A stretch of 64,000 bases of DNA, taken from Planctomycetota bacterium (GTDB lineage: Bacteria; Planctomycetota; Phycisphaerae; UBA1845; UTPLA1). Numbering within the stretch: the stretch's first letter is position 1; every line of letters begins with the position of its first letter. The notes under the pieces are model-generated. The model was not told where the DNA came from and made no database searches. It saw only the letters and a program-made list of their open reading frames with translations. The stretch is from NCBI GenBank assembly GCA_016712275.1, contig JADJRI010000003.1, positions 1 through 64,000 of the forward strand, written 5' to 3'. The translations under genes and the position numbers were made by a program. Below are positions 43,177 through 51,822 of the stretch, piece after piece.

Positions 43177-43193
43177 GAATGGAGAATGGAGAG
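43170..43193. repeat. GAATGGAGAATGGAGAG word repeat
   Basis: AAATTGAGAATGGAGAATGGAGAG sits between the third and fourth dehydratase folds. Its TGA supplies the stop codon at 43174-43176 that ends the preceding frame. Confidence 0.75.
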
Positions 43194-43677
43194 TTGATTG
43201 GTCCGTTTGCGGGTGGATTGGTGCAGCCGGCGGGGCGTTTTGATGATTGACCGGATCGATGCGATGGCGCTCGAGGGCGGGCCGCATGGGTTTGGGTTTG
43301 TGCGCGGGTCGGCGGATGTGAACCCGGGGGCGTGGTTCTTTAAGGCGCATTTTTATCAGGATCCGGTGTGGCCGGGGTCGCTGGGGCTGGAATCGTTCCT
43401 ACAATTGTTGAAGGCGTATGCGATCGAGCGGTGGAGCGAGCGACTGGGCACGACGCACCGACTTGAGCCGATCGCGCTGGGTGCGGTGCATGCGTGGGTC
43501 TATCGCGGCCAGATTCTGCCGACCAACAAGCGGGTGGAGGTGGAGGCGACGATTACGCGGGTGGAGGACGGCGGCGAACCGCTTGTGGTGGCCAACGGGT
43601 TTCTGGTTGTGGACGGATTGCCGATTTATGAGATGATAGAGTTTGGCGTGCGATGCACCAAGAAATCGGATCACTAA
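43194..43677 (+). CDS. Terminal FabA-like dehydratase (hot-dog) domain of the PUFA synthase
   Basis: About 160 residues of a FabA/FabZ-type fold, matching the last dehydratase of PfaC proteins: LMIDRIDAM, NPGAWFFKAHFYQDPVWPGSLGLES with the catalytic His in KAHF, and ALGAVHAWVYRGQILPTNKRV. It would dehydrate 3-hydroxyacyl chains held on ACP. Family members normally have it joined to the preceding three folds. Here a repeat with an in-frame TGA separates it, and one more indel near 43240 precedes LMIDRI. The leader LIGPFAGGLVQPAGR still resembles the family linker, so a recent split or sequencing error is likely. If it is separate, TTG 43194 or ATG 43243 could start it. Confidence 0.7.
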
Positions 43678-43710
43678 TTTAGTCTTGAGAGAGGCGCGCG
43701 GGGCTGGCAA

Positions 43711-44145
43711 ATGCGATCACCGAGTCTTTTCATATTCGCAACGTTGGTCCTTTCGCAGATGTGTTGCTCACTCAGTGATCCAAATCAGATTCCCCAGGCT
43801 CGATATCAAATGGCCCATCAACATGCGAAAAGGGCAATTCAAGAGTGCGGATCCAAACTCGATCCTTTCGACGATTTTGATATGATGATTTTCTGGCGGA
43901 ATTGCACTTGCCCGGCAGCTTTCACGAACGGAAAGGCCCGACATTACGATAACACAAATGTAGTGCATCGAATTGAGCTGTATGATTTCGTCAAGAGCTC
44001 GAGCAAGTCCGGTCCGGACCATTTCATCATCGCGTATGACTTTGCGGCCCGTGAAACCTACTTGCGAGAGGACTTTCGATCTGACAGGAATGTTGAACGG
44101 ATCCATTGGGTAAGTGACTCAATCATTGACGACAGGGGTTCCTAA
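43711..44145 (+). CDS. Putative exported protein of unknown function
   Basis: This 144-residue protein begins with a signal peptide (RSPSLFIFATLVLSQMCC), with a possible lipobox at SQMC. The mature part has no repeats or membrane segments. It contains two further cysteines in FWRNCTCPAAF and an acidic/aromatic pattern around HRIELYDFVK and FIIAYDFAARETYL. I recognise no family. Its GC content is lower than that of dapF downstream. It lies 34 bp after the PUFA-synthase cluster on the same strand, but nothing ties it to lipid synthesis. Confidence 0.55.
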   Translation: MRSPSLFIFATLVLSQMCCSLSDPNQIPQARYQMAHQHAKRAIQECGSKLDPFDDFDMMIFWRNCTCPAAFTNGKARHYDNTNVVHRIELYDFVKSSSKSGPDHFIIAYDFAARETYLREDFRSDRNVERIHWVSDSIIDDRGS

Positions 44146-44170
44146 GCCAACGAAGCGCCTGAATACAGTT

Positions 44171-45085
44171 ATGGTCGTAATCAAGTTCGTTAAAATGCAC
44201 GGCATCGGCAACGACTACGTCTATGTCGATTGCTTCGATCAGAGTCTTGCGGGTGTCGACCTGCCCGCCCTTTCGCGGCGCATCAGCGACCGGCATCGCG
44301 GGATCGGTTCGGATGGCCTGATTCTCATCGCCCCGCCGACGCCCGGAACCGACGCCGACGTGCGCATGGAGATGTACAACGCCGACGGTTCGCGCGGGGA
44401 GATGTGCGGGAACGGGATTCGGTGCGTGGCGAAGTATGCGGTGGAGCAGAGGAAGGTTCGAGCGATCGAGGGGCCAAAGGGCCAAGGGAAGGAAGCAGCG
44501 GGCGAGTCCGTGCCGCTTAGCGTTGAAACTGATCGCGGGGTGCTCTCGCTTGTCGCTTTTCGGGAAATGGGCGCCGTGTCGCGCGTGCGGGTGGACATGG
44601 GGCGGCCGATCCTGGTCCCCGGCGAGATTCCCGTGAAATATGATGGGGCGCGGGACCGATGCGTGCGGGCGATTTTGGAAATCGGCGGTCAACGCATGAC
44701 AGTGACCTGCGTGTCGATGGGCAATCCGCACGCAGTGACGTTTGTGAGCGATGCAGCGGGGTTCGAGCTGGAACGGATCGGACCCATGGTGGAGCGGCAC
44801 GTGATGTTCCCGAACCGCGTGAATTTTCATGTCGCGCAGATCCATTCGCGCGGCGAAGCGACCATGCGAACATGGGAACGGGGCAGCGGCATCACACAGG
44901 CTTGTGGGACGGGGGCGTGCGCGGTGCTGGTGGCCGGCGTCCTTGAGGATCGGCTGGGCCGAACCGCGCTTCTGCACCTGCCCGGCGGGGATCTGGAGAT
45001 CGAATGGGCTGAGGGGGCCAATGGCGGCACGGTGTACAAAACAGGCCCGGCCGAAGAGAGTTTTCGCGGTGAGTTTCGCCTGTGA
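44171..45085 (+). CDS. dapF: Diaminopimelate epimerase
   Basis: DapF converts LL-diaminopimelate to the meso form for lysine and peptidoglycan synthesis. The N-terminus FVKMHGIGNDYVYVD, the first catalytic Cys in MCGNGIRC and the second in ACGTGACA are all present. NPHAVTFV and TWERGSGITQACG complete the pattern. About 305 residues, slightly long because of a Gly/Lys-rich insertion (EGPKGQGKEAAGE) after KYAVEQRKVRAI. That insertion is encoded by GGGGCCAAAGGGCCAAGGG, a word also seen intergenically near 27190. The ATG 44171 fits the family N-terminus. Confidence 0.92.
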   Translation: MVVIKFVKMHGIGNDYVYVDCFDQSLAGVDLPALSRRISDRHRGIGSDGLILIAPPTPGTDADVRMEMYNADGSRGEMCGNGIRCVAKYAVEQRKVRAIEGPKGQGKEAAGESVPLSVETDRGVLSLVAFREMGAVSRVRVDMGRPILVPGEIPVKYDGARDRCVRAILEIGGQRMTVTCVSMGNPHAVTFVSDAAGFELERIGPMVERHVMFPNRVNFHVAQIHSRGEATMRTWERGSGITQACGTGACAVLVAGVLEDRLGRTALLHLPGGDLEIEWAEGANGGTVYKTGPAEESFRGEFRL

Positions 45086-45175
45086 CAGTATGCTCTTCTA
45101 TCCCGCAGTAGCGAAATTAGTCAGTTTCGATTATTGCTCTCGTTCGTGGATATCAGCGTGAATTTCTAAACGAAA

Positions 45176-45246
45176 ACGAGCCCGATGCGTCAGCGCCCGG
45201 GGAGCGTCGAATCGCGTTCGACCGGGCGCTGACGCTTCCGGCTCGT
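45176..45246. repeat. Long imperfect inverted repeat between dapF and ispF
   Basis: The left arm ACGAGCC-CGAT-GCGTCAGCGCCCGG pairs with the right arm CCGGGCGCTGACGC-TTCC-GGCTCGT, with an internal 4-base mismatch and a 21-base loop. Sequences like GAGCCGGAAGCGTCAGCGCCCGG are familiar as dispersed repeats in other planctomycetes. There is no T-run, so it is not a classic terminator. Confidence 0.85.
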
Positions 45247-45261
45247 TTGGCTTAACTCGGA

Positions 45262-45759
45262 GTGATTGTGGCCAACCTCCCCATTCATCGCGTCGGCATT
45301 GGCACGGACTTGCATCGACTCGAAGTGGGCGGCCCGCTGCGGCTGGGCGGTATTGACGTACCGTTCGACAAGCATGCGGCCGGTCACAGCGATGGGGATG
45401 TGGTGCTGCATGCGTTGATTGATGCGATTTTTGGGGCGGCGGGGTTGCCGGACATCGGCGAGCATTTCCCGGATACGGACCCGCGTTACAAGGGCGCGGA
45501 CAGCCGAATGCTGCTGACGCTGGCGGTCGATGAAATTCGCGAGTTGGGGTATGCTGTGGCGAATGTGGACGTGGTTGTTCACGCCGAGCGTCCGAAGCTT
45601 TCGCCATTCAAGGCGGACATGCGAAATGTGATCGCGCTCTTGTGCGAAACGACGCCGGATGCCGTCTGCGTGAAAGCGAAAACGAATGAAGGCGTGGATG
45701 CGGTCGGGCGCGGCGAGGCGGTGGCATCCACGGTGATCGTCGGTCTGGTGCGGAATTAG
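45262..45759 (+). CDS. ispF: 2-C-methyl-D-erythritol 2,4-cyclodiphosphate synthase
   Basis: IspF makes the cyclic diphosphate MEcPP, releasing CMP, in the MEP isoprenoid pathway. The zinc and substrate motifs are GIGTDLHRL (DxH), GHSDGDVVLHAL, DIGEHFPDTDPRYKGADS and the C-terminal VKAKTNEGVDAVGRGE. The length of 165 residues is standard. GTG 45262 is used as start, and a second GTG two codons later is possible. It is followed by cysS after 31 bp, and the two are probably cotranscribed. Confidence 0.93.
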   Translation: MIVANLPIHRVGIGTDLHRLEVGGPLRLGGIDVPFDKHAAGHSDGDVVLHALIDAIFGAAGLPDIGEHFPDTDPRYKGADSRMLLTLAVDEIRELGYAVANVDVVVHAERPKLSPFKADMRNVIALLCETTPDAVCVKAKTNEGVDAVGRGEAVASTVIVGLVRN

Positions 45760-45790
45760 CGACAGTTGATTCTTTGGTGTTCAGGGAACT

Positions 45791-47302
45791 ATGTCACTTC
45801 GAATCTATAACACGTTGTCCGGTGAAAAGGAATTGTTCGAGTCCGTGAAACCGGGCGAGGTGAGCATTTATCTCTGCGGGCCGACGGTCTACAAGCCGGC
45901 GCATATCGGCCATGCGGTCGGCCCGGTGATTTTCGACGTCATCAAGCGCTACCTCTCATTCAAGTCCTACCGGGTCAAGTGGGTCGTGAATGTGACGGAC
46001 GTCGAGGACAAGCTCATCAACGAGGCGAGGGCGCAAGGGCGCGGCGTGATGGAACTGGCCCGCGATCTTGAGGAGAAGTATGTCGCGGGGATGAGCGCAT
46101 TGGGCGTTCGGTCGATCGATCACATGCCCCGCGCGAGCGAACACATTCAGGAGATCATTCAGCACATCCAGATGCTCATTTCGCGCGACGCGGCCTATGC
46201 CGTCGACGGCGATGTTTATTTCGATGTGTCGAAGGATGCGGACTATGGCAAGCTCTCACGCCGCAAGAGCGAAGAGCAATTCGCCGGCACGCGCGACGGG
46301 CTGGTGCAGGGGAAAAAGCGAAACCCCGGCGACTTTGCCATGTGGAAGGCCGCTAAGCCCGACGAGCCGGACGACGTGGTCTACCCGTCTCCCTGGGGCC
46401 GCGGGCGGCCGGGATGGCACATCGAATGCTCGGCCCTGGCAATGAAACTGTTGGGCGAAACCATCGATATTCACGGCGGCGGATTGGACCTGAAATTTCC
46501 GCATCACGAAAACGAAATCGCCCAGTCCGAGACGGCCACCGGCAAGCCCTTTGCGCGGTTCTGGCTGCACAACGGCCTGACGCGCTTTAACACGAAGAAG
46601 ATTTCGAAGTCCGACCCGGAATTCGAGAAGGTGATGGCGTCGCTGCAATTGTCGAACCTGCTAACGAAGCACTCGCCTGAATTGTTGCGGTTCCTGATCA
46701 TCTCGTCGCACTACCGTTCGCCGATTGATTTTTCGGATGACGCACTCGCGGCATCAAAGACCGGGCTGAACACCTTTTACCGGCTGATGGAGCGGCTGGA
46801 ACGCGCGATCCTCGCCGATCCCTACAAGATCGCTTCGCAAATCGAGAACATTCGCGACATGGCAGGCGAGCCGATGATTCGGGATTTCATGGACAAAATC
46901 ATGAATCTCCGCGTGCGGTTTCTCGAAGCGATGGACGACGACTTCAACACCGCCGGGGCCATCGGCGTGCTGTTCGAAATGGCGGGCGCGATCAATCGAT
47001 TCATCGACGAATCGCGGCTCGAAACCCAGGCCAATGACCAGAACCGCGTGGTGGTGCAGGCGGCGGGCGGGTCGTTTGTGTTCATGGCCAATATCCTTGG
47101 CTTGCTTTGTTCGAAACCGTCTGCGGGCAAGCTGAGCGAAGACGGACTGACGCCGAAACTGATGGAGCTGCTCATCGACGTGCGCAAACTGTCGCGCGAG
47201 GCCAAGCAGTACCAGATCGGCGACCACATTCGAGCGGAATTGACCAAGCTGGGCGTCACGCTGGAAGATCGCAAGGATGGGACCCAGTGGCGAATCGAGT
47301 AG
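45791..47302 (+). CDS. cysS: Cysteinyl-tRNA synthetase
   Basis: Class I synthetase that charges tRNA-Cys. The zinc/cysteine pocket starts with YLCGPTVYKPAHIGHA, which includes the HIGH motif. NVTDVEDKLINEA, PGWHIECSALAMK, DIHGGGLDLKFPHHENEIAQSE and the KMSKS-type loop KKISKSDP follow. The C-terminal helical anticodon domain ends near QWRIE. 503 residues in a single undisturbed frame, which contrasts with many neighbours. It follows ispF and precedes ruvC by about 30 bp. Confidence 0.95.
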   Translation: MSLRIYNTLSGEKELFESVKPGEVSIYLCGPTVYKPAHIGHAVGPVIFDVIKRYLSFKSYRVKWVVNVTDVEDKLINEARAQGRGVMELARDLEEKYVAGMSALGVRSIDHMPRASEHIQEIIQHIQMLISRDAAYAVDGDVYFDVSKDADYGKLSRRKSEEQFAGTRDGLVQGKKRNPGDFAMWKAAKPDEPDDVVYPSPWGRGRPGWHIECSALAMKLLGETIDIHGGGLDLKFPHHENEIAQSETATGKPFARFWLHNGLTRFNTKKISKSDPEFEKVMASLQLSNLLTKHSPELLRFLIISSHYRSPIDFSDDALAASKTGLNTFYRLMERLERAILADPYKIASQIENIRDMAGEPMIRDFMDKIMNLRVRFLEAMDDDFNTAGAIGVLFEMAGAINRFIDESRLETQANDQNRVVVQAAGGSFVFMANILGLLCSKPSAGKLSEDGLTPKLMELLIDVRKLSREAKQYQIGDHIRAELTKLGVTLEDRKDGTQWRIE

Positions 47303-47334
47303 CCGATGAAGCCGCATCGACGACGTCTCCGCGC

Positions 47335-47904
47335 GTGCGGCGCGGCACTCCCTCGATTTCACTGATTTCAAAAAAAAGTTCCGCCATCACCGTGCTTGGC
47401 ATTGACCCGGGCCTTGACCGAACCGGCTATGCCGTGCTTGAAATCGCCACCCGCCGCGTGGTGGAGGCGGGATTGGTTCGATCGTCCACTGCCCTGCCCT
47501 TGGCGCGGCGATTGCGCGAAATCGAAGCGGGGCTTGAGGAAATCCTGATCGAGCATCCGGTCGATTTGGTCGCGGTTGAGGAGTTGTATGCCCATTACAA
47601 ACATCCGCGAACGGCCATCCTGATGGGACACGCGCGGGGCGTTGTTTTGCTGGCGGCCGCCCGGCGCGGCGTTGATATCGTGAGCCTGCCGGCCACTCAC
47701 GTAAAGCGATCGCTCACGGGCAACGGCCATGCAAGCAAGTTGCAAATGCAGCGCGCGATTCTGACGACGATGCACTTGAGCGTGATGCCGGAACCGCCCG
47801 ACGTGGCCGACGCGGTGGCGATCGCATGGTGCGGCGGGGAATTGGTGAAGAATCGAAATGTCGAAACGCCGAAACTCGAATTGAAAAGACGTGCAGCCAA
47901 ATGA
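47335..47904 (+). CDS. ruvC: Holliday junction resolvase RuvC
   Basis: RuvC cuts Holliday junctions symmetrically after RuvAB branch migration. The four acidic active-site positions are visible in VLGIDPGLDRTGY, VAVEELY, and the late PPDVADAVAIAWC pair. HVKRSLTGNGHASKLQMQ matches the family helix. The start is uncertain: GTG 47335 or GTG 47392, directly before LGIDPG. The C-terminal tail contains VETPKLELKRRAAK, encoded by the CGAAATGTCGAAACGCCGAAAC repeat words. The stop overlaps the ruvA start (ATGA). Confidence 0.9.
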   Translation: MRRGTPSISLISKKSSAITVLGIDPGLDRTGYAVLEIATRRVVEAGLVRSSTALPLARRLREIEAGLEEILIEHPVDLVAVEELYAHYKHPRTAILMGHARGVVLLAAARRGVDIVSLPATHVKRSLTGNGHASKLQMQRAILTTMHLSVMPEPPDVADAVAIAWCGGELVKNRNVETPKLELKRRAAK

Positions 47905-48533
47905 TCGTTCGCATACGCGGAATCTTGAGCGAGCTGACCGAGGAAACAGCGATCATCGAACGCGACGGCATCGCCCATGAAGCGCTGGTGCCGGCCTATG
48001 CCTACTCAGAACTGGCCGCGAGCGTGGGAACCGAAATCACGCTACATACGCAGGAATACCTCGAAGCGAGCACGCCCGGCGGCAACATGACGCCGCGGCT
48101 CATCGGATTTCTGCGGCCTGAAGATCGCGCCTTCTTCAAGCTTTTTACAACCGTGAAGGGCTTGGGAACGCGCAAGGGTCTTCGGGCACTGGCCACACCG
48201 GCCGCGCGCATTGCATCGGACATCGAGCGCGGCGATGTTCCGTCGCTCAAGAAACTACCCGGCATCGGCGCGAGACTGGCCGAGCAGATTGTCGCGGAAC
48301 TGCGCGGCAAAGTGACGGAACATGCGGTGCTGTCGGGCCCGGTTGAGGCCGGGGCGAAGCCGGAGTTTTCGGAAGATCAACTGGTCGCCGTCGAAATCAT
48401 CGCTCAATGGGGCGATTCGCGCGGCGATGCACAGCGATGGGTTGCAAGAGCGGCCCAATTGCACAAGGATGTGAAAGGCCCGGACGAATGGGTGAAGGCG
48501 GCGTATCGGGTGAAGGGGGGAGCAGAGAGGTGA
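47901..48533 (+). CDS. ruvA: Holliday junction branch migration protein RuvA
   Basis: RuvA binds four-way junctions as a tetramer and recruits the RuvB motor. The N-terminal OB domain runs from MIVRIRGIL to LHTQEYLEA. The helix-hairpin-helix pair is in LFTTVKGLGTRKGLRAL and LKKLPGIGARLAEQIVAEL. The C-terminal domain that contacts RuvB has VAVEIIAQWG. 210 residues. The first ATG overlaps the ruvC stop by 4 bp, so translation is coupled. About 125 bp of word repeats separate it from ruvB. Confidence 0.92.
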   Translation: MIVRIRGILSELTEETAIIERDGIAHEALVPAYAYSELAASVGTEITLHTQEYLEASTPGGNMTPRLIGFLRPEDRAFFKLFTTVKGLGTRKGLRALATPAARIASDIERGDVPSLKKLPGIGARLAEQIVAELRGKVTEHAVLSGPVEAGAKPEFSEDQLVAVEIIAQWGDSRGDAQRWVARAAQLHKDVKGPDEWVKAAYRVKGGAER

Positions 48534-48535
48534 GA

Positions 48536-48655
48536 GAAATAGCGAATAGCGAACTCAGAATAACAAAATTGAGCACTTGGACTTGCAGTCCGTATTACGA
48601 ATTCAGTGAACAATCGAAGTTTCGCTATTCGCTATTCGCCATTCAGAATTAGGAA
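48536..48655. repeat. Degenerate word repeats between ruvA and ruvB
   Basis: AGAAATAGCGAATAGCGAACTCAGAA at the left faces TTCGCTATTCGCTATTCGCCATTC at the right, making a loose inverted repeat of GCGAATAGCGAATAG words. The same words occur at 3080-3115. Confidence 0.65.
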
Positions 48656-48658
48656 ACA

Positions 48659-49712
48659 ATGCCCCGCGAACGCGTCATTACGTCCGATTCCTTGTCCGAC
48701 CGCGAGGAGCAGTCGAATTTCGCACTGCGCCCGAAGAACTTCGACGAGTGGGTCGGCCAGAAGTCGGTGATCGAGCAGTTACAGATCGCCATCGGCGCGG
48801 CCCGAAAGCGCAGGGAGCCGCTCGAGCATGTGTTGCTCGATGGTCCGCCGGGACTGGGCAAGACAACGCTTGCACATCTCATTGCCGAGCAGATGGGCGT
48901 GGCCGACCGGATCCGCGTGACGAGCGGGCCGACGATCGTGAAGCCCGGCGAACTGATGAGCACGCTGACGGGGCTGGACGAGGGCGACATTCTCTTTATA
49001 GATGAGGTGCATCGGCTCAACCGCGTCGTTGAGGAATTTCTCTATCCGGCCATGGAGGATTTTCGCATCGACTTCACCATCGAAGCCGGCGTCGGCGGAC
49101 GCACGGTGAATTTTAATCTCAAGCGATTTACGCTGATCGGCGCGACGACGCGGGCGGGGATGCTGACGGCGGCGATGCGCGATCGGTTTGGCCTGCGATA
49201 TCACCTTGATTTCTATGGGGCGGATGACCTGCTGGAAATTCTTCGGCGGTCGGCGGTGCGGCTGGAGATTCAGGCATCGATTGATTCGCTTCGGCTGATC
49301 GCGGAGCGGTCGCGAGGGACGCCGCGCGTGGCGAATCGGCTGCTGCGGCATGCGGGATTATGCGATGGTGCGGGCGAATGGGACCGTGGATATCGGCGTG
49401 GTGGAGAAGGCGCTGGCGATTGAGGAGATCGATGCGGTCGGGCTGGACAAGCTGGATCGGTCGTTTCTGTCGTGCCTGATCGAAACCTACAAAGGCGGGC
49501 CGGCGGGCATCGAGGCCATCGCGGCCACGCTCGGCCAATCGCGCGATACGCTGGAGGATATGGTCGAACCGTTTCTGCTTCAGCGGCGGCTGGTAATTCG
49601 CACGCGGCAGGGCCGCTGCGCAACACCGGCGGCATACGAGCACTTGGGCCTGACGCCGCCATCAAAAGCGATGGTGACGGACGACTTGGGCGAGAATGGG
49701 CTGTTCGCGTAG
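48659..49712 (+). CDS. ruvB: Holliday junction branch migration ATPase RuvB, frameshifted
   Basis: RuvB is the AAA+ hexameric motor of RuvAB. The Walker A motif is in DGPPGLGKTTLAH, Walker B in ILFIDEVHRLN, sensor 1 in LIGATTRAGML, and the arginine finger in AAMRDRFG. The frame breaks at about 49346-49350. Restoring a lost CG dinucleotide there (TGCGGCGCATG instead of TGCGGCATG) joins RVANRLLR to RDYAMVRANG and continues through the winged-helix domain to the stop at 49712. About 350 residues in total, normal for RuvB. An essential-type gene like this is unlikely to be truly broken. Confidence 0.92.
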
Positions 49713-49811
49713 GTGACCCATCGCGGCTCAACGGTCGGCCGCCCATGCAGCGACATTCAAACGCTCAACCAGACGATGCAGCGGATTGATGTGCGAATCC
49801 GAGGCCAACTG

Positions 49812-50828
49812 TCATGCCGAATGACGGGTCGATTCGCCGCCCTCCTCATGCAGTTCAGGCTCCTCTTCATCTTCAAACGTTTCGTCGGGCCCTGAGAAGG
49901 CCGGCTCCAGTTCGTCCGCGCCTTTGGGCTGCGGTTTTCCACGAATCCGATACATGGCGGCATTAAAGGGGCCCGCCAGCGCATAGGCGGACGTGACGAT
50001 ACACAGCGTGATGTGAAACTGCAGAACAAAGCCAACCAGCACACCCATCGCCAGGGTCACGACCTGCCAGAAGGGCCTTCGGCTCCGAAGCACGGCGTTC
50101 ACCATGTGGGGATAGCGAAACGGACTGACCATGAGCAAGCCGAGCAGAAGGACATACACCGGCATGGCCCGGCCGAGAATGTGATAAACGACCTCTCCGA
50201 ATTCGGAACGCAGCCCCTGCTGGCAAATCACGAGCCCGATGACCGCGCCGGCCGCGCCGGGCGTGGGAAGGCCGCGAAATTCCATGTGCGCGGATTCATC
50301 CTCCTCATTTTCCACGTTGAATCGCGCCAGCCGGAGTGCCGCGCAGCAGACATAGATGGCGGCCATGACCCATTCCGCCCGCCAATAAATAATGACGGGA
50401 AACGAAATATCGCTCATGCCGACAAAGGTTGCCGGTTGGGCGATGCACAGAACCATGAACGCGGGCGCGACGCCGAAACTGACAACATCCGCGAGCGAAT
50501 CGAGCTGGGCGCCGAATTCGGTTGTCTTTCTGGCAAGGCGGGCAAGGCGGCCGTCGATGCCGTCGAAGCACATGGCGAGAATCAGGAGAAAGCCGGCCGC
50601 GGCAGCAAACGACGGAAGGAGCGAAGTGATTCTCGGCCCGCCGATTTGCGGTTCGCTGATCTTCAACGCGAACGCCTGCGAGTGCAGCAGACAAAGGTAA
50701 ATGGCGCCAAGGCCGCAGCTCAGATTACCAAGCGTCGCGAGCGAAGGCAGCACGCCGATGGTTTTGAGAACGCGCTCCCGCCGTCGAACCCGGCGGGCGG
50801 ACGCATCTTGTTTGTTTGAGAGCTTCAC
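49812..50828 (-). CDS. pssA: CDP-diacylglycerol-serine O-phosphatidyltransferase
   Basis: Integral membrane enzyme that makes phosphatidylserine from CDP-diacylglycerol and serine. The CDP-alcohol phosphotransferase motif DGx2ARx8Gx3Dx3D is complete in FDGIDGRLARLARKTTEFGAQ followed by LDSLAD. Several membrane helices surround it, and the C-terminus is acidic. GTG 50828 is preferred as start because AGGAAAGAG lies just upstream; a GTG 14 codons further upstream has no such site. It follows psd on the minus strand with about 50 bp between them, so the two steps to phosphatidylethanolamine are encoded together. Confidence 0.9.
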   Translation of the reverse strand: MKLSNKQDASARRVRRRERVLKTIGVLPSLATLGNLSCGLGAIYLCLLHSQAFALKISEPQIGGPRITSLLPSFAAAAGFLLILAMCFDGIDGRLARLARKTTEFGAQLDSLADVVSFGVAPAFMVLCIAQPATFVGMSDISFPVIIYWRAEWVMAAIYVCCAALRLARFNVENEEDESAHMEFRGLPTPGAAGAVIGLVICQQGLRSEFGEVVYHILGRAMPVYVLLLGLLMVSPFRYPHMVNAVLRSRRPFWQVVTLAMGVLVGFVLQFHITLCIVTSAYALAGPFNAAMYRIRGKPQPKGADELEPAFSGPDETFEDEEEPELHEEGGESTRHSA

Positions 50829-50876
50829 GAGTTCTCTTTCCTGTTGGCGATGTCCGGCGACGATTGACACATTGTA

Positions 50877-51659
50877 TCAATGAGCGACATGCGATTCCTC
50901 TGGAATCTCACGACCGCTCGGTTCGCGCCGCGCGCCGATCGGCCGGAGCAGGACCGTTTCGCCGCCAACCACCATATCGTTCACTTTCACAACCGGCTCC
51001 AGTCCCATATTCGCGGACAAAATGAGATCGGTGCGGGAGCCGAATTTAATCAGTCCCAGTCGCTGCCCCCGCGACAGGACATCGTCGCCTCGGACGTTGC
51101 AGATGATCCGCCGGGCAATCAGGCCCGCAACCTGCCGAACGATGATCGGCCGACGGCCTTTCTCGGAGCTGCTCAAAGTGCCGGTTGAACCATTGTTCGA
51201 GCCATTCGAATCAACGTCCCCCAGTTCCATGATGATGGTGTTGCTTTCGTTGCGAATGCCGCATTCGGGGTGGCGTGCGTCGAGAAACTCGCCCGCTCGG
51301 TAATCGGTACGAACCACGCGGCCGGCGCAAGGGGCGCGATTGATATGCACGTCGAAGATGGAGAGAAAAATGCTGATGCGAATGGCGGGGCCGTCGATGC
51401 CTTCGCAGGAATCGAGGCGCGTCACCTCAGTGATTTTGCCATCGGCTGGTGCCACCATGATGCCGGGTTCGATGGGTATAGCGCGCTCGGGGTCTCGGAA
51501 GAAGGCGATGGTGAAAACCCAGACGGCGAAGAACGGGGCCGCGAAAATCCACCAGAACGGCGAGACGGTGATCGCGCCCCACGCACAAAGTGCCGCACCG
51601 CCGCCGAGGACGATGGTGCAGACTGACATTTCACGGAGACCTTCGCGGGCCAGGGGCAT
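50877..51659 (-). CDS. psd: Phosphatidylserine decarboxylase
   Basis: Converts phosphatidylserine to phosphatidylethanolamine using a pyruvoyl group formed by self-cleavage. Two hydrophobic segments near the N-terminus anchor it. FFRDPERAIP, PADGKITEV, ISIFLSIFDVHINRAP and DYRAGEFLDA are family motifs. The self-processing site is the Gly-Ser of KFGSRTDLI near the C-terminus, as in the short bacterial type rather than the LGST type. An extra loop of about 15 residues (DSNGSNNGSTGTLSS) precedes it. ATG 51659 follows AAGGTG. pssA lies directly downstream. Confidence 0.9.
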   Translation of the reverse strand: MPLAREGLREMSVCTIVLGGGAALCAWGAITVSPFWWIFAAPFFAVWVFTIAFFRDPERAIPIEPGIMVAPADGKITEVTRLDSCEGIDGPAIRISIFLSIFDVHINRAPCAGRVVRTDYRAGEFLDARHPECGIRNESNTIIMELGDVDSNGSNNGSTGTLSSSEKGRRPIIVRQVAGLIARRIICNVRGDDVLSRGQRLGLIKFGSRTDLILSANMGLEPVVKVNDMVVGGETVLLRPIGARREPSGREIPEESHVAH

Positions 51660-51822
51660 TCGTTTCACCTTGGGCTTAAACGTGTCGGAAATTGACTCAT
51701 TTCTTTGCGATATGATATCGCCGGAAGAACAGATGGGCACGATAACATTGGGTTTCGAACAAGATTATTTGAATAGGCATCGATCAAGGCTTAGAATGAC
51801 GTGTTGACAAGGGAGTCTCATC

